Of a stretch of DNA of 64,000 nucleotides, positions 27,918 through 38,200 are shown in pieces. Position 1 is the stretch's first letter, and each line of letters begins with the position of its first letter. The notes under the pieces were generated by a model that did no database searches, was not told where the DNA came from, and worked only from the letters and a program-made list of their open reading frames with translations. The stretch comes from Planococcus maritimus (GTDB taxonomy: Bacteria; Bacillota; Bacilli; Bacillales_A; Planococcaceae). The translations under genes and the position numbers were made by a program. The stretch is from NCBI RefSeq assembly GCF_001687625.2, contig NZ_CP016538.2:2138501-2202500 (forward strand), in the 5' to 3' direction.

Positions 27918-28730
27918 ATGAAACAGCATTTAATCGTACTTGACTTGGACGGTACGTTATTGACCGACCAAAAAGTCATTTCACCGAAAACTAAAGCAAT
28001 TTTGAACCAAGCACGAAACGATGGCCACCAAGTCATGATCGCTACAGGTCGGCCTTACCGCGCGAGTGAAATCTACTACCGGGAACTTGGCCTCAATACG
28101 CCGATTGTCAACTTCAACGGAGCTTTCGTCCATCATCCCGATAATGAACATTGGGGGCTTCACCATACGCCGATTGGCTTGGACGTCGTACACGAAGTTG
28201 TCGAATCGATGCACGACTTCGATTTCCACAACATTGTCGCAGAAGTGATGGATGATGTCTATGTTCACCATCACGACGAGAAACTCATGGACATCTTCAA
28301 CTTCGGAGATCCAAGTATCACAACTGGCGATTTGCGCAATTACTTGAAAACCGACCCCACTTCGATGCTCATCCATGCGCCATACGAAAAAGTACACGCC
28401 ATCCATGATCATTTGTCGGAAGTCCATGCGGAAGTTATTGACCATCGCCGCTGGGGCGCACCGTGGCATGTCATTGAACTGGTCCGGGCAGGCATGAACA
28501 AAGCTGTCGGCATCGACCGTGTGTCGAAATCACTCGGCATCGCCAAAGAACATATCATTGCTTTCGGAGATGAAGACAACGATCTGGAAATGTTGGATTT
28601 TGCAGGTGTCGGAGTCGCTATGGGCAATGCCATTGAGCCTCTAAAGAATATCGCCAATGAAATTACTTTAACCAATAATGAAGACGGCATCGCTGAATTG
28701 CTGATGGACCGCTTGAAACTGAAACTTTAA
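27918..28730 (+). CDS. Cof-type HAD phosphatase (YitU-like)
   Basis: 270-residue HAD-superfamily hydrolase with cap type C2B. Motif I DLDGT has the nucleophile Asp9 and Asp11; motif II is ATGRP near residue 42; Lys in NKAVG near 200; motif IV GDEDNDLEM near 222. B. subtilis YitU and relatives dephosphorylate sugar phosphates and the riboflavin precursor ARPP; the substrate here is not defined by sequence. A His-rich segment (YVHHHDEK) lies in the cap. First gene of a three-gene run with degV and cdr, 13-14 bp spacing. Confidence 0.9.
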   Translation: MKQHLIVLDLDGTLLTDQKVISPKTKAILNQARNDGHQVMIATGRPYRASEIYYRELGLNTPIVNFNGAFVHHPDNEHWGLHHTPIGLDVVHEVVESMHDFDFHNIVAEVMDDVYVHHHDEKLMDIFNFGDPSITTGDLRNYLKTDPTSMLIHAPYEKVHAIHDHLSEVHAEVIDHRRWGAPWHVIELVRAGMNKAVGIDRVSKSLGIAKEHIIAFGDEDNDLEMLDFAGVGVAMGNAIEPLKNIANEITLTNNEDGIAELLMDRLKLKL

Positions 28731-28743
28731 AGGGGGAAATTTT

Positions 28744-29595
28744 GTGAGATTGTTTGCAGACAGCGCTTCTGATTTACCAAAAGATTTCTTTGAACAGGAA
28801 CAGGTCGTCCTGTTCCCTTTGCGTGTCCATATTGGCGAGGCGGAATATGAAGATATTAGGACGATCGATTCCATGAAAGTTTATGACGCTATTCGCTCGG
28901 GTGTCCATCCAAAAACCTCTCAAGCCTCTCCTGAAGAAATGCTCAAGGCATTTGAACAATTGGCGAAAGATGGGGAAACTGGATGCTATATCGCTTTTTC
29001 TTCAGAGTTGTCTGGAACCTATTCGACAGCGGTCATGGTTGCAGGCCAAGTACGAGAGGAATATCCGGACTTGAACTTGACGATTGTCGATTCCAAAGCA
29101 GCTTCGCTCGGCTATGGGCTGCTTGTCAAAGAAGCGGTGAACTTACGCAACGCCGGCACAAGCTACGACGAGATCATTCAAAAAGTGCGTTTCAAGGCCA
29201 ATCATCTCGAGAGCCTGTTTACAGTGGAAGATTTGGATTATATGGCACAAGGCGGACGCATTTCAAAAGGCAGCGCATTTGTTGGCGGCTTATTGAATAT
29301 TAAACCTTTGCTTCACGTGGAAGACGGCAAACTCGTGCCAATTGAAAAATTGCGCGGGCGTAAAAAAGTCATCAAGCGCATGATCGAGCTGATGAAAGAA
29401 CGCGGAAGCAATTTGGACCAGCAAATAATCGCTATCAGTCATGCCGACGACTTGGAATTTGCTGAGGCTTTAAAAGGCGAAATCGAATCCGCCTACCATC
29501 CAAAAGATATCGAAATTCATATGATCGGTTCCGTGATCGGGGCCCATACAGGACCTGGTACACTTGCGTTATTCTTCTTCAACCAAACCGATTAA
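28744..29595 (+). CDS. DegV family fatty-acid-binding protein
   Basis: 283-residue DegV-fold protein. Members bind a fatty acid and, as FakB, present it to the kinase FakA. The fold signatures are DSASDLP at residues 5-11, SSELSGTYS in the middle and the MAQGGRISKG segment. GTG at 28744 with AAAGGGGG upstream. One of two DegV paralogues here; the other is at 61259-62089. Lies between the HAD gene and cdr, so cotranscription is likely. Confidence 0.9.
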   Translation: MRLFADSASDLPKDFFEQEQVVLFPLRVHIGEAEYEDIRTIDSMKVYDAIRSGVHPKTSQASPEEMLKAFEQLAKDGETGCYIAFSSELSGTYSTAVMVAGQVREEYPDLNLTIVDSKAASLGYGLLVKEAVNLRNAGTSYDEIIQKVRFKANHLESLFTVEDLDYMAQGGRISKGSAFVGGLLNIKPLLHVEDGKLVPIEKLRGRKKVIKRMIELMKERGSNLDQQIIAISHADDLEFAEALKGEIESAYHPKDIEIHMIGSVIGAHTGPGTLALFFFNQTD

Positions 29596-29609
29596 GGAGT
29601 GAATTGTTG

Positions 29610-30941
29610 ATGAAAAAAGTTCTTATAGTCGGTGCGGTAGCCGGTGGTGCGACTGCAGCGGGCCAACTCCGTTTCTACGATAAAGAAATGAGTATTACTG
29701 TTTACGACAGGGATTCTACCATGTCGTATGCCGCTTGCGGGACGCCTTACGTGATTGGCGAGGTCATCGAAGACGAAACTTCGCTCTTGATGGCCGATCC
29801 GGAAAAATTCCAGCAAAAAAGAAATATCAAGGTCAAACTTGAACACGAAGTCGTGGAAATACTCCGCGCTGAGAAAAAAATACTTGTCCGCAACATAAAC
29901 ACCGGCGAAGAGTTTCACGATTCCTATGATGTTTTGATCCTATCGCCCGGTGGCAGTGCCATCAGGCCAGATATTGAAGGCTCACAGCAAAAGCATGTAT
30001 TCACCCTACGTAGCTATGGTGACATGCAAGACATCCATTCCTACATCCAAAGAGAGAAGCCTTTGCGTTGTGTCATTTCAGGAGCTGGATTCATTGGGCT
30101 TGAAATGGCGGAAAACCTGAAGCATCTCGGCCTGGAAGTCGATCTTGTCCATAAGTCGAGTGCTATCTTGTCGATTTTGGATAAAGACCTATCACAGCTA
30201 TTGCATGCTGAACTAGAGAAAAATGACGTTCGCGTGCATACAGAAACCGTCATCGACAAGATTGATGATCGACACGTCTATTTATCAGATGGAAAAAGCC
30301 TGAAAGCCGATTTTGTCCTTATGAGCATCGGCTTAAAACCAAATACCGTTCTTGCTGAAAGTTCCGGACTCAGCTTAGGGGAAACTGGGGGCATTCGTAC
30401 CAATGAGTTTATGCAGACCGAGGATGAAAGCATCTATGCTATCGGGGATGCGTCGGAGAATGTCGATTTTATTACCGGAGACCCGAAACGCGTACCACTC
30501 GCTTGGCCTGCACACCGTCAGGCTTTTCTCGTCGCGCAGCATATTGTCGGCAATCCGATTGCGAAAAAAGGCTTGCTTGGCACTTCCGCCTTAAAAGTTT
30601 TCAGTTTGGACGCAGCGATGACGGGATTGACGGAAACAGCGATCAAAGAAAAAGGGCTGAACGCCCAAACAGTCACACATACAGGAAATTCGAACGCAGG
30701 TTATTACCCAGATCATGAGAAACTGACTTTAAAAGTTCATTATAACCCTGAAACTAGACAAATTTTAGGGGCGCAATGCGTTGGCGGAAAAGGCGTCGAC
30801 AAGCGCATTGATGTCCTAGCGACAGCCATTTTTGGCGGATTGACCATTGATGACTTGCAAGCGCTCGAGCTATCCTATGCTCCTCCTTTTTCTTCACCAA
30901 AAGATCCTGTCAATATGATCGGCTATAAAGCCTTTGACTAA
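29610..30941 (+). CDS. cdr: CoA-disulfide reductase
   Basis: FAD-dependent pyridine nucleotide-disulfide oxidoreductase of the single-cysteine type, reducing CoA disulfide in Bacillota that use CoA as thiol buffer. FAD motif GAVAGGATAA near residue 8; the redox Cys43 lies in YAACGTPY; second nucleotide motif GAGFIGLE near 153; FAD-binding AIGDASE near 273. ATG at 29610 is chosen with AAGGAG; the preceding TTG codons (29604, 29607) are possible. 443 residues. Related NADH oxidases share this layout, so the substrate is inferred. Confidence 0.88.
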   Translation: MKKVLIVGAVAGGATAAGQLRFYDKEMSITVYDRDSTMSYAACGTPYVIGEVIEDETSLLMADPEKFQQKRNIKVKLEHEVVEILRAEKKILVRNINTGEEFHDSYDVLILSPGGSAIRPDIEGSQQKHVFTLRSYGDMQDIHSYIQREKPLRCVISGAGFIGLEMAENLKHLGLEVDLVHKSSAILSILDKDLSQLLHAELEKNDVRVHTETVIDKIDDRHVYLSDGKSLKADFVLMSIGLKPNTVLAESSGLSLGETGGIRTNEFMQTEDESIYAIGDASENVDFITGDPKRVPLAWPAHRQAFLVAQHIVGNPIAKKGLLGTSALKVFSLDAAMTGLTETAIKEKGLNAQTVTHTGNSNAGYYPDHEKLTLKVHYNPETRQILGAQCVGGKGVDKRIDVLATAIFGGLTIDDLQALELSYAPPFSSPKDPVNMIGYKAFD

Positions 30942-30951
30942 TTGTGTTGAA

Positions 30952-30979
30952 AGCGCCTGGAAACAGGTGCTTTTTTTAT
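30952..30979 (+). terminator. Terminator of the yitU-degV-cdr run
   Basis: Stem AAGCGCCTG / CAGGTGCTT with a GAAA tetraloop, followed by seven T. Confidence 0.93.
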
Positions 30980-30982
30980 GCA

Positions 30983-31024
30983 AAAAAGGCTGCGGACAGG
31001 TAGGAACCTGTTCACAGCCTTTTG
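30983..31024 (-). terminator. Terminator of the GH13-like gene
   Basis: Stem AAAAGGCTG / CAGCCTTTT with inner ACAGGT/ACCTGT, T-run on the minus strand. Confidence 0.88.
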
Positions 31025-31025
31025 T

Positions 31026-32477
31026 TTATTTAGTTTGTTTAGCCGCTTCATCAGCTTTCCGCTGCTTGCCTTTTCTCCAGACAATCCATAAAAAGCCCAT
31101 GAAAATCAAATACATTAGCCCTAAAGTGACGATGTACGCCGTGTTTAGCCCACGTTTTTCAGTGATGTGGTAGGTTTCCACCAATTCCCGGTCTAATGTG
31201 AGGCGGTACTGCCCATCCTCATCTGGGCGGACAATATCGCTTTCAAACAGCCCGCGAAGTTCCATGCCTTCACCAATAACATCCGGCGCCAAACTCAAAC
31301 TTTTCGTTTCGGAAGAGTTATTGATTGCAATGATCCAAGATTCTTCGTCATTCGAACGCTTATAGACCATCCACCCCTCTTCTGCATGGAGTATTTCCAA
31401 GTCCCCTGTGCGCAATGCTTCAGATGAATTACGCAAAGAGTTCAAGTTGGTAATGTGGTCGATCAATTCCTTTTCAACCGCCATGTCCAAAATTTGATGA
31501 GATTCCGGCAAGGCTTCGCCGTTCATCGCCGTTTCAGAACCATACTGCACGACCGGAACACCCGGCATCGTCAGCAATTGTGAAAACAGCATGCGCCAGC
31601 GTGTCGGTGGATAGCCTCTTGATTCAACGATATCGAATGTAAAGCGTGAACCGTCGAGTGAATCAACACGGATCAATTTGCCATCTGCTTGCTGCATCAA
31701 TTCAGGGACCTCAGCCAAAGACTGATCAAAATTGCGGTAGCTGTCGCGGAGAGTTTGTTCTACCCCCTCTTGCACGACCGCATCAAATCCAGCTTGATTA
31801 TCCATTTCTGCATCTGCCAGCACATAAAATTCTTCCTCCTGCTTTATATCAGCAGAAAAGGTTTCGACAAATACCGGATCCAGTGCCTCAGCATTTAACA
31901 GGCGGACGCCATCAATTGCGTATGTATCGCGGAAGTCAGCGAACATTTTAATTAAAGCTTGCTGCGCCTCTTTATTGCTTGTATCGAGCGATAGCGTCTC
32001 GTTTTCATTTTCAGTAAACCATTCAGGGTGTTCTTGCACCCATACGTGCTTCGCGCTCACTTCTTGCGTTGGCAAGTCGACAATCACTTTCATTTCACCT
32101 TCATGCACTTCCTCGATCAACGACTGAAATTCTTCCGCTGTTCCAAAATGGCGTTCCAATTGGCTATAATCGAGTACTTGGCGCCCATCGTAGCTGGCAG
32201 TCTGGAATACTGGCCCAACCGACAGCATCGTAAAACCCATATCCCGGACATGAGCCAGTTCGCTTTCCATCCCTGCGAAATCACCACCGCTAAATGATGC
32301 CGGATCGGTGGAATCGACTTCGTAATCGTTTTGGATCAGTTTATTGAAATAGCGGTCTACAAGAACGTCGTAGATGCTTTCGTCTTCAATTGTGCGGTCT
32401 TCTTCAGCTGCCACACCCGTTGTTGCCGGTAATAGCAATACTGCTACCAGTGCCCAAATCATGGTTATTCTTTTCAA
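31026..32477 (-). CDS. Membrane-anchored GH13-like protein, catalytic residues lost
   Basis: 483 residues: signal peptide (1-23), an alpha-amylase-like barrel (about 30-420), then one membrane helix near 445-467 with a basic tail. The frame of a GH13 enzyme is plain (ESIYDVLVDRYFN, NDYEVDSTDP, GGDFAGM, PPTRWRM, YGSETAMNG). Yet the four catalytic regions are altered: region I has DLPTQEV (131-140) without NH; region II has DGVRLLNAEA (189-198) with Leu194 at the nucleophile position; region III has Asp222 for the acid Glu; region IV reads VDSLD (271-275) with His replaced. Start TTG at 32477 with AGGAGG. It is probably a non-enzymatic binding or structural protein. Confidence 0.82.
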   Translation of the reverse strand: MKRITMIWALVAVLLLPATTGVAAEEDRTIEDESIYDVLVDRYFNKLIQNDYEVDSTDPASFSGGDFAGMESELAHVRDMGFTMLSVGPVFQTASYDGRQVLDYSQLERHFGTAEEFQSLIEEVHEGEMKVIVDLPTQEVSAKHVWVQEHPEWFTENENETLSLDTSNKEAQQALIKMFADFRDTYAIDGVRLLNAEALDPVFVETFSADIKQEEEFYVLADAEMDNQAGFDAVVQEGVEQTLRDSYRNFDQSLAEVPELMQQADGKLIRVDSLDGSRFTFDIVESRGYPPTRWRMLFSQLLTMPGVPVVQYGSETAMNGEALPESHQILDMAVEKELIDHITNLNSLRNSSEALRTGDLEILHAEEGWMVYKRSNDEESWIIAINNSSETKSLSLAPDVIGEGMELRGLFESDIVRPDEDGQYRLTLDRELVETYHITEKRGLNTAYIVTLGLMYLIFMGFLWIVWRKGKQRKADEAAKQTK

Positions 32478-32642
32478 TTCTGTACTCCTCCTTCACTGAG
32501 GCCTAGATGATGCTCACCCGGTCTATTTTATCAAATTCGCCTGTTTGCCGCTATGTCATATTCGTGAAAGCGATATTGTTTGGTCATAGTTTCGTCCAAA
32601 CTGTGAAATCCCGCAGGCAGTTGAACCGAAATCATCTTTTCG

Positions 32643-32698
32643 TAAAAAAAAACTGCCCGTTCCTTGTCGGTAAATACCGATAAAGAATGGGCAGTTTT
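32643..32698 (-). terminator. Terminator of yisK-yisL
   Basis: Stem AACTGCCC (32689-32696 side) with GGGCAGTT, inner TATCGGTA/TACCGATA, followed by nine T on the minus strand. Confidence 0.92.
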
Positions 32699-32719
32699 AA
32701 TTTGAGTACAGCGAATAAA

Positions 32720-33094
32720 TTATGCGAAGAAATTAAAGCCGATCGGCAATTTAAAGCCGAGGAATAAAGTCACAAGCAAGAATACTACAAACAAGGCCCA
32801 GAACAAAGTTACCGGTTTTTGTTTCTTGCCGCGAACGAGCACCATTTCCATCATGCCGATGGTCAATAGGCCGAATAGGAATTTCAAGCCGTAGAGCATA
32901 GCGTCGAATGACGAATGCGCAACGAACAATGTCAGTCCCGTAATAATGATTAAAACATACACCAATCTTGTAATCATGTGGACAATTTTACGTCCTTTGC
33001 TGTCGCGGTGCATAAACGCAGCCACGAGGAATAGCACGATGCCTACTACCCACATGGTAATGTGTAAATGCGTTGTATCAGTTAAAAATCCCAA
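32720..33094 (-). CDS. YisL family membrane protein (DUF1516)
   Basis: 124-residue protein with four predicted membrane helices and little else. The THLHITMWVVG start is characteristic of the YisL/DUF1516 family; function unknown. Start TTG at 33094 with GAGGTG. It follows yisK by 68 bp, as yisK and yisL adjoin in B. subtilis. Confidence 0.85.
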   Translation of the reverse strand: MGFLTDTTHLHITMWVVGIVLFLVAAFMHRDSKGRKIVHMITRLVYVLIIITGLTLFVAHSSFDAMLYGLKFLFGLLTIGMMEMVLVRGKKQKPVTLFWALFVVFLLVTLFLGFKLPIGFNFFA

Positions 33095-33162
33095 AAGCTC
33101 ACCTCATTTAATATAGTCCCCTCAAGTTTACCACATGCAGGACGGCAGGAAGTGATTGTTCC

Positions 33163-34062
33163 TTATGACAAATGTGTGACGAGTGTGCCAATGGACTGGA
33201 TCGATACTTTGATCGTATCGCCCGCTTTCAAGAACTTCGGCGGATTGAATCCTTTGCCGACACCAGCCGGGGTTCCAGTCAAGATGACATCTCCCGGTTC
33301 GAGCGCCACTGATTTGGAAATTTCGGCAATCAGTTCATCGACACGGCGAATCATGTTTTCCGTATTGCCATTCTGGCGGACTTCGTCATTGACTTTCGTC
33401 ACAAGAGACAGGTTCTGCGATTGCGGAATTTCATCTTTGGTAACAAGGTATGGTCCCATCGGGCAAGAGCCTGGCAAGCTTTTTCCTAGGAAATATTGCT
33501 GATGCTTTTCCTGGAGGTCACGCGCAGTCAAGTCAAGCGCGATGGTATAGCCGAACACGTAATCATAAGCCAACTGTTTCGGAATTTTATGGCCTGCCTT
33601 GCCAATCACGACAGCTAGTTCACCTTCGTAGTCATATGAATCGGTGACATCTGCATGTGCAGAGACCTTTTCTTCGTCTGCCGCGACCGTGTTAGGTGCT
33701 TTCGTGAAAACAACCATATCTGCCGGTGCTTGTCCGCCCATTTCTTCGGCGTGGTCAGCGTAGTTCTTGCCAATGCAGATAAAATTCTTCGGAGGTCTCG
33801 GGACAGGTGCCTGCCATTCGATTTCCGAAAAAGAGTGTTTGAATTGCTCAGGGGTTTCCGATTGGACAGCCGCTTCTGTCAATTTGCGGATCTGTTCCAC
33901 AAACTCCATTCCTTGTGACACTCCATCAATCAGCTTTGCAGGAAATTCCGGCAAGACATTCAACTGCTGTTGGATAGCAAGGACATCCCATACGGCTTCT
34001 TCTTTTTTTACCTTAGGTCCAAAACGTTCTTCTCCATGTAAGCGAAACGATAAAAGTTTCAT
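33163..34062 (-). CDS. Fumarylacetoacetate hydrolase family protein (YisK-like)
   Basis: 299-residue FAH-fold enzyme. The metal-binding set is visible: Glu in YEGELAVVIG, the adjacent acidic residue, and Asp in ALDLTARD; the family loops IGKNYADHA and LTGTPAGVG are intact. B. subtilis YisK is reported to decarboxylate oxaloacetate and to associate with Mbl; whether this holds here is inference. ATG with AAGGAG. A minus-strand TATAAT at 34100-34095 may be its -10. Confidence 0.88.
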   Translation of the reverse strand: MKLLSFRLHGEERFGPKVKKEEAVWDVLAIQQQLNVLPEFPAKLIDGVSQGMEFVEQIRKLTEAAVQSETPEQFKHSFSEIEWQAPVPRPPKNFICIGKNYADHAEEMGGQAPADMVVFTKAPNTVAADEEKVSAHADVTDSYDYEGELAVVIGKAGHKIPKQLAYDYVFGYTIALDLTARDLQEKHQQYFLGKSLPGSCPMGPYLVTKDEIPQSQNLSLVTKVNDEVRQNGNTENMIRRVDELIAEISKSVALEPGDVILTGTPAGVGKGFNPPKFLKAGDTIKVSIQSIGTLVTHLS

Positions 34063-34105
34063 TCGTCAAACACTCCTTTTCTGTGATTGCATTCATTATA
34101 CACAT

Positions 34106-35284
34106 TCATCGTTTTGAATTGTTGCTTTTTTCAAAATTTCTTCCGTAAGTCCACCGGCGCCAAATCATTTCGATCGGGCCACGCTTAAATTTGCTGAACC
34201 ACAGTTCTGCAAAGATCAATTGAACAACGAAAATACCTAGGGCGATCAAAGTCCCCGTCAGTAAGTCCACTTGGCCATACAAGCCAAGTCCAAAGGAATA
34301 AAAGATCGAGGTCGCGATGATGGATTGTGTCAGATAGATCGTCATCGACATCCTGCCTGCTTTAACTACCGGAGACAAAGCCTTCATAAAGTTCAGGTTC
34401 ATCGATAATAACGCGATGATCCCCGCATAACCTACAGCCACCAACGGCCCTCCGAATATTTCCTGGACATATTGAAAGGCATAATTGGTGTCGAATAAGT
34501 AAGGAGTGGATTTCAACAACAAGCCGAGCACAAGCGAACTGAAGGTCAGTAGCAACCACGTTTTTTTCTTAGCGGCAACTTGTTCAATCATCCGCCATTT
34601 GGCCGCAGCTGCCCCCACCATCATCAATGGCAAGATGGTAACGGCATAAATAATAAAACTGAATGGATTGTTGCCATAATACCAATCCGTCAACCGCCTG
34701 CTGAAAATTTCTGCGAAGTTCCCTGAGCCATAAGCCGCAATCGATTGTTCGGCTTCTTGGTACCCAATATAAATATTAGGATCTGCCATGACCGAAATAA
34801 ACATAATGGCCGTGAACATCAAATGAGGCAATGCGTAGATTAATAAAGCAAGCCCCAACAGCCAGTTGGCGGGCAAGCTGAGCATGCCAATCAGCAGCAA
34901 TCCCATCAAAGCGTAGGTGATTAAAATATCCCCGTACCAAATAAAGAACGCATGAATAATCCCAAATGCCAACAAGATCACCAGTCTCTTGACGGCTAGT
35001 GGCACAAACGGTTGACTGTGTTGTTGGGCCCGCGAAAATTGCATCATCAAGCCGTAGCCGAACAACATGGCAAATAGCGGGTAAAAGCTTGCCTGGACGA
35101 ATATATCCAAGCCGGTGAATATAGTTTGGTCCATATTGCTGCTGAACCATTTATACGGATCGATGTAACTTAAAGGCGAATGGAATGCCAGCATATTGAT
35201 GAGCAGAATTCCGAATAACGAGAACCCCCTCATCAAATCAATGGCTTCCACCCGTTCACTCAACATGGTCGGCTGTAATTTCAA
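34106..35284 (-). CDS. DUF418 membrane protein (YeiB family)
   Basis: 392-residue polytopic membrane protein, about ten helices, starting with the family hallmark DLMRGFSLFGILLINM. Conserved DUF418 features follow in the C-terminal half (GRMSMTIYLTQSI, and a final WFSKFKRGPIEMIWR). Function unknown; a transport role is often assumed. TTG at 35284 with AGGAGG, which overlaps the end of addA, so it is probably the third gene of addB-addA. Confidence 0.85.
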   Translation of the reverse strand: MKLQPTMLSERVEAIDLMRGFSLFGILLINMLAFHSPLSYIDPYKWFSSNMDQTIFTGLDIFVQASFYPLFAMLFGYGLMMQFSRAQQHSQPFVPLAVKRLVILLAFGIIHAFFIWYGDILITYALMGLLLIGMLSLPANWLLGLALLIYALPHLMFTAIMFISVMADPNIYIGYQEAEQSIAAYGSGNFAEIFSRRLTDWYYGNNPFSFIIYAVTILPLMMVGAAAAKWRMIEQVAAKKKTWLLLTFSSLVLGLLLKSTPYLFDTNYAFQYVQEIFGGPLVAVGYAGIIALLSMNLNFMKALSPVVKAGRMSMTIYLTQSIIATSIFYSFGLGLYGQVDLLTGTLIALGIFVVQLIFAELWFSKFKRGPIEMIWRRWTYGRNFEKSNNSKR

Positions 35285-35294
35285 AATAATCCTC

Positions 35295-38200
35295 CTAGAC
35301 TTTCACTTCTTCGTTTGAAGAGAAGAGATACAAAACGCGTTCTTTTATCGGAATGCGCAAAATGGCTTCCACTGCTTCTTGGTAAATGGATAATTGGATG
35401 GCGTAACGCTCTTTCATTACTGATTGAACATTGCCCATTCCGCGGGTTTGATCGGTTTTGTAATCAAGCAAGACCCACTCCCCGTTTTCTTTAAACAGGC
35501 AATCGACAATCCCTTGGACAATTTGATAATCCCCGTCTTCATCAGCACGGGCATACGTGAAAGGAACTTCTCTTCTGACATCCTCTGCAGCTATCAAGCG
35601 CTGTGCGATTGGGCTATCGAAAAAGGTTTCGACTTGTTCGGCTCTGACCGCCTGCGCTTCTTCCTCTGTCAAAATTTCACGCCCTGCCAATTCCTCTAAA
35701 AATTGACGGATTTCCGCTAGATTCATCCGGCGTTCAAGCGGCAAATGCTGCATGACCGTATGGACAGCCGTTCCGACGTCTGCTGCGGACAGTTTTCTGT
35801 CCATCAAGAAGTCTGGGCGATGGGGCGCCTTTTTCTGTGTTTTCGGTTGATATTCTTGGATGAATGATTCGGGCTCATCCAAACTCTGCAAAAGCTGCAG
35901 CCTTTTCATTTCGGTTACCGACTGCTTAGAACGCTTTTCAACAGCAGCCTGGTGGGGATAGGAAAAATCGAAACGGCTGTAGATCAATGCGGCATCGGCA
36001 TCGGCTTCTGGACGGTCTTCAGGCGCTTCCAGTACAGGCTGCAGCTCTTCTAAAGAAGCGGTCTCGACAATATCAATGTCAAAACGCGAATGATGCTCAA
36101 TCACTTCACCACCCGTGTGCAGTTGCTTTGCATCAGGATGCCTCGTGACAGCCGGACCAATCCAATCCAAATACGATTTTGCACGCGAGCGTTTAAAATC
36201 AGGCAACAGCAGATCGCCAGAAGTCGTTTTCCACTTTTCAAGTAAGCGGTCAATATCTTTTACCGAAGCAGTTAAGTAAAGCTGTTCTTTCGCGCGTGTC
36301 ATGGCTACATACAAGACGCGCATCTCTTCCGCCTTCATTTGTAGCTGCTTCATCTCTTTGACAGCCAGATACGGCAGCGACGTATATTCAATTCGCGTCT
36401 CCGGATTTACAGCCTTGACCGCGAGTCCGTATTGCTGGTCGAATAAATACGGTTTATGGAAATCCATTTCATTGAATGGCCGTCCGGTCCCTGCGAAAAA
36501 GACCACTGGAAACTCTAAGCCTTTCGATTTGTGGACGGTCATCAGCCGGACGACGTTTTCTTTTTCACTCAATGATTTGGCAGTCCCAAGGTCGTCTCCG
36601 CGTTCTCGCATGCGGTCGATAAAACGCAAGAAGCGGAACAAGCCGCGAAAAGCGGTTTGTTCGTATTCAAGTGCACGGTCGTGAAGAGCACGCAAATTAG
36701 CTTGGCGCTGTTTGCCATTTGACATGGCACCCGCCATTTCGTAATAGTTCGTATCCAAATAAACTTTCCAAATCAACTCTGCTAACGAGCCTCTTCGCGC
36801 CAAATCACGCCATTTCTGCAAGCTATTAGTAAATCGCGACAACTTAAGGCGCGTAGCTTGTTCCATAGTGCCGATGCGGATAAACGCTTTTAACGCATCG
36901 TAGAAAGTGCCTTTCGCATCAGCTAAGCGAATTGCTGCGAGCTCGTTTTCCTGAAGACCGAAAAACGGCGCACGCAAAACGGCGGCAAGCGGAATGTCCT
37001 GATACGGATTGTCGATAACACGCAATGTATCGAGCATGATCATCACTTCGAGTGCATCGAAATAACCGCCGCTCAATTCCGCATATAGAGGCACACCAGC
37101 CGCTTTAAATTCATCGGAAAAATCACTGGACCAAGTCATTGAACGCATCAAAACAACCACGTCACGATATTCAAGCGGGCGCTCTTTGCCGCTCCATGGA
37201 TCGTGCACAAGCGTTCCCGCATCCATCATTTGGCGGATTTTCTGTGCAATCCAGCGAGCTTCCCATTGCGATTTGTCCATATCCACAGATACGTCTTCGC
37301 CTTCTTCGGTTTCCGGTTCATGGATGAGCGTCAAGTGGATCGGCACATCCGCTTCAGGATAAGGCGCTTTCGGCTTTAATGCCGCATCTTCGTCGTAGCT
37401 GATTTCGCCAACGCGTTCGCCCATAATCTGCGAAAAGATGTAATTGGTGCCATCGAGTACTTCTTTGCGGCTCCTGAAATTGGCGTTCAAGTCAATCCTC
37501 AGGCCCGTTTCTTGCGCTTCCCGGCTAAAGCGGGAATACTTGCCGAGGAACAGCATCGGCTCCGCCAAACGGAAACGGTAGATCGATTGTTTCACATCCC
37601 CAACCATAAACAAATTGCCATCTTGTTCTGTACCGGACTTCACCAGGCTAAGTATCGTTTCTTGCAGCATATTCGTATCCTGGTATTCGTCGACTAAGAC
37701 TTCCTTAAAGCGTGTTCGGTAATCTTGTGCTATCGCTGAAGGTTTCCCGTCCTCGCTTAAGATTTCCAGTGCATAATGCTCCAAATCCGAGAAATCTACC
37801 AAACCGCGATCGATTTTCAGGGCTTTGTAATCTTTTGCAAAGCGCTTTGTCAAATCAACCAATGTTCTCATGAGCGGCGCCATTTCACGCATTTCCCCAA
37901 GAAGCCGTTCGGGAGCGCGGGTGAAATACCCGTCTTTTACGTCATTAATCAGTTTTTTTGCTTCATTTCTCCGCGCTTTCGCTTCTTCCGCTAACTGCGG
38001 GTCGCAGGAATCTTTTTTCACGGAAGCTAAGCGTTCCCATTTAATGTTTCGCGCATAAGCGTGAAGCGACGCCCAAGACTCATCCAAAGCGTCGAGTGCC
38101 GTACGGATCAGTGTAGCATCCATCCGGAAATGCTCTTCCAAGATGTGAGGGCCGTCCGGCTGCGTAGCTAACTCCCAGCCTTCGTCGAGTAAATCGAGCG

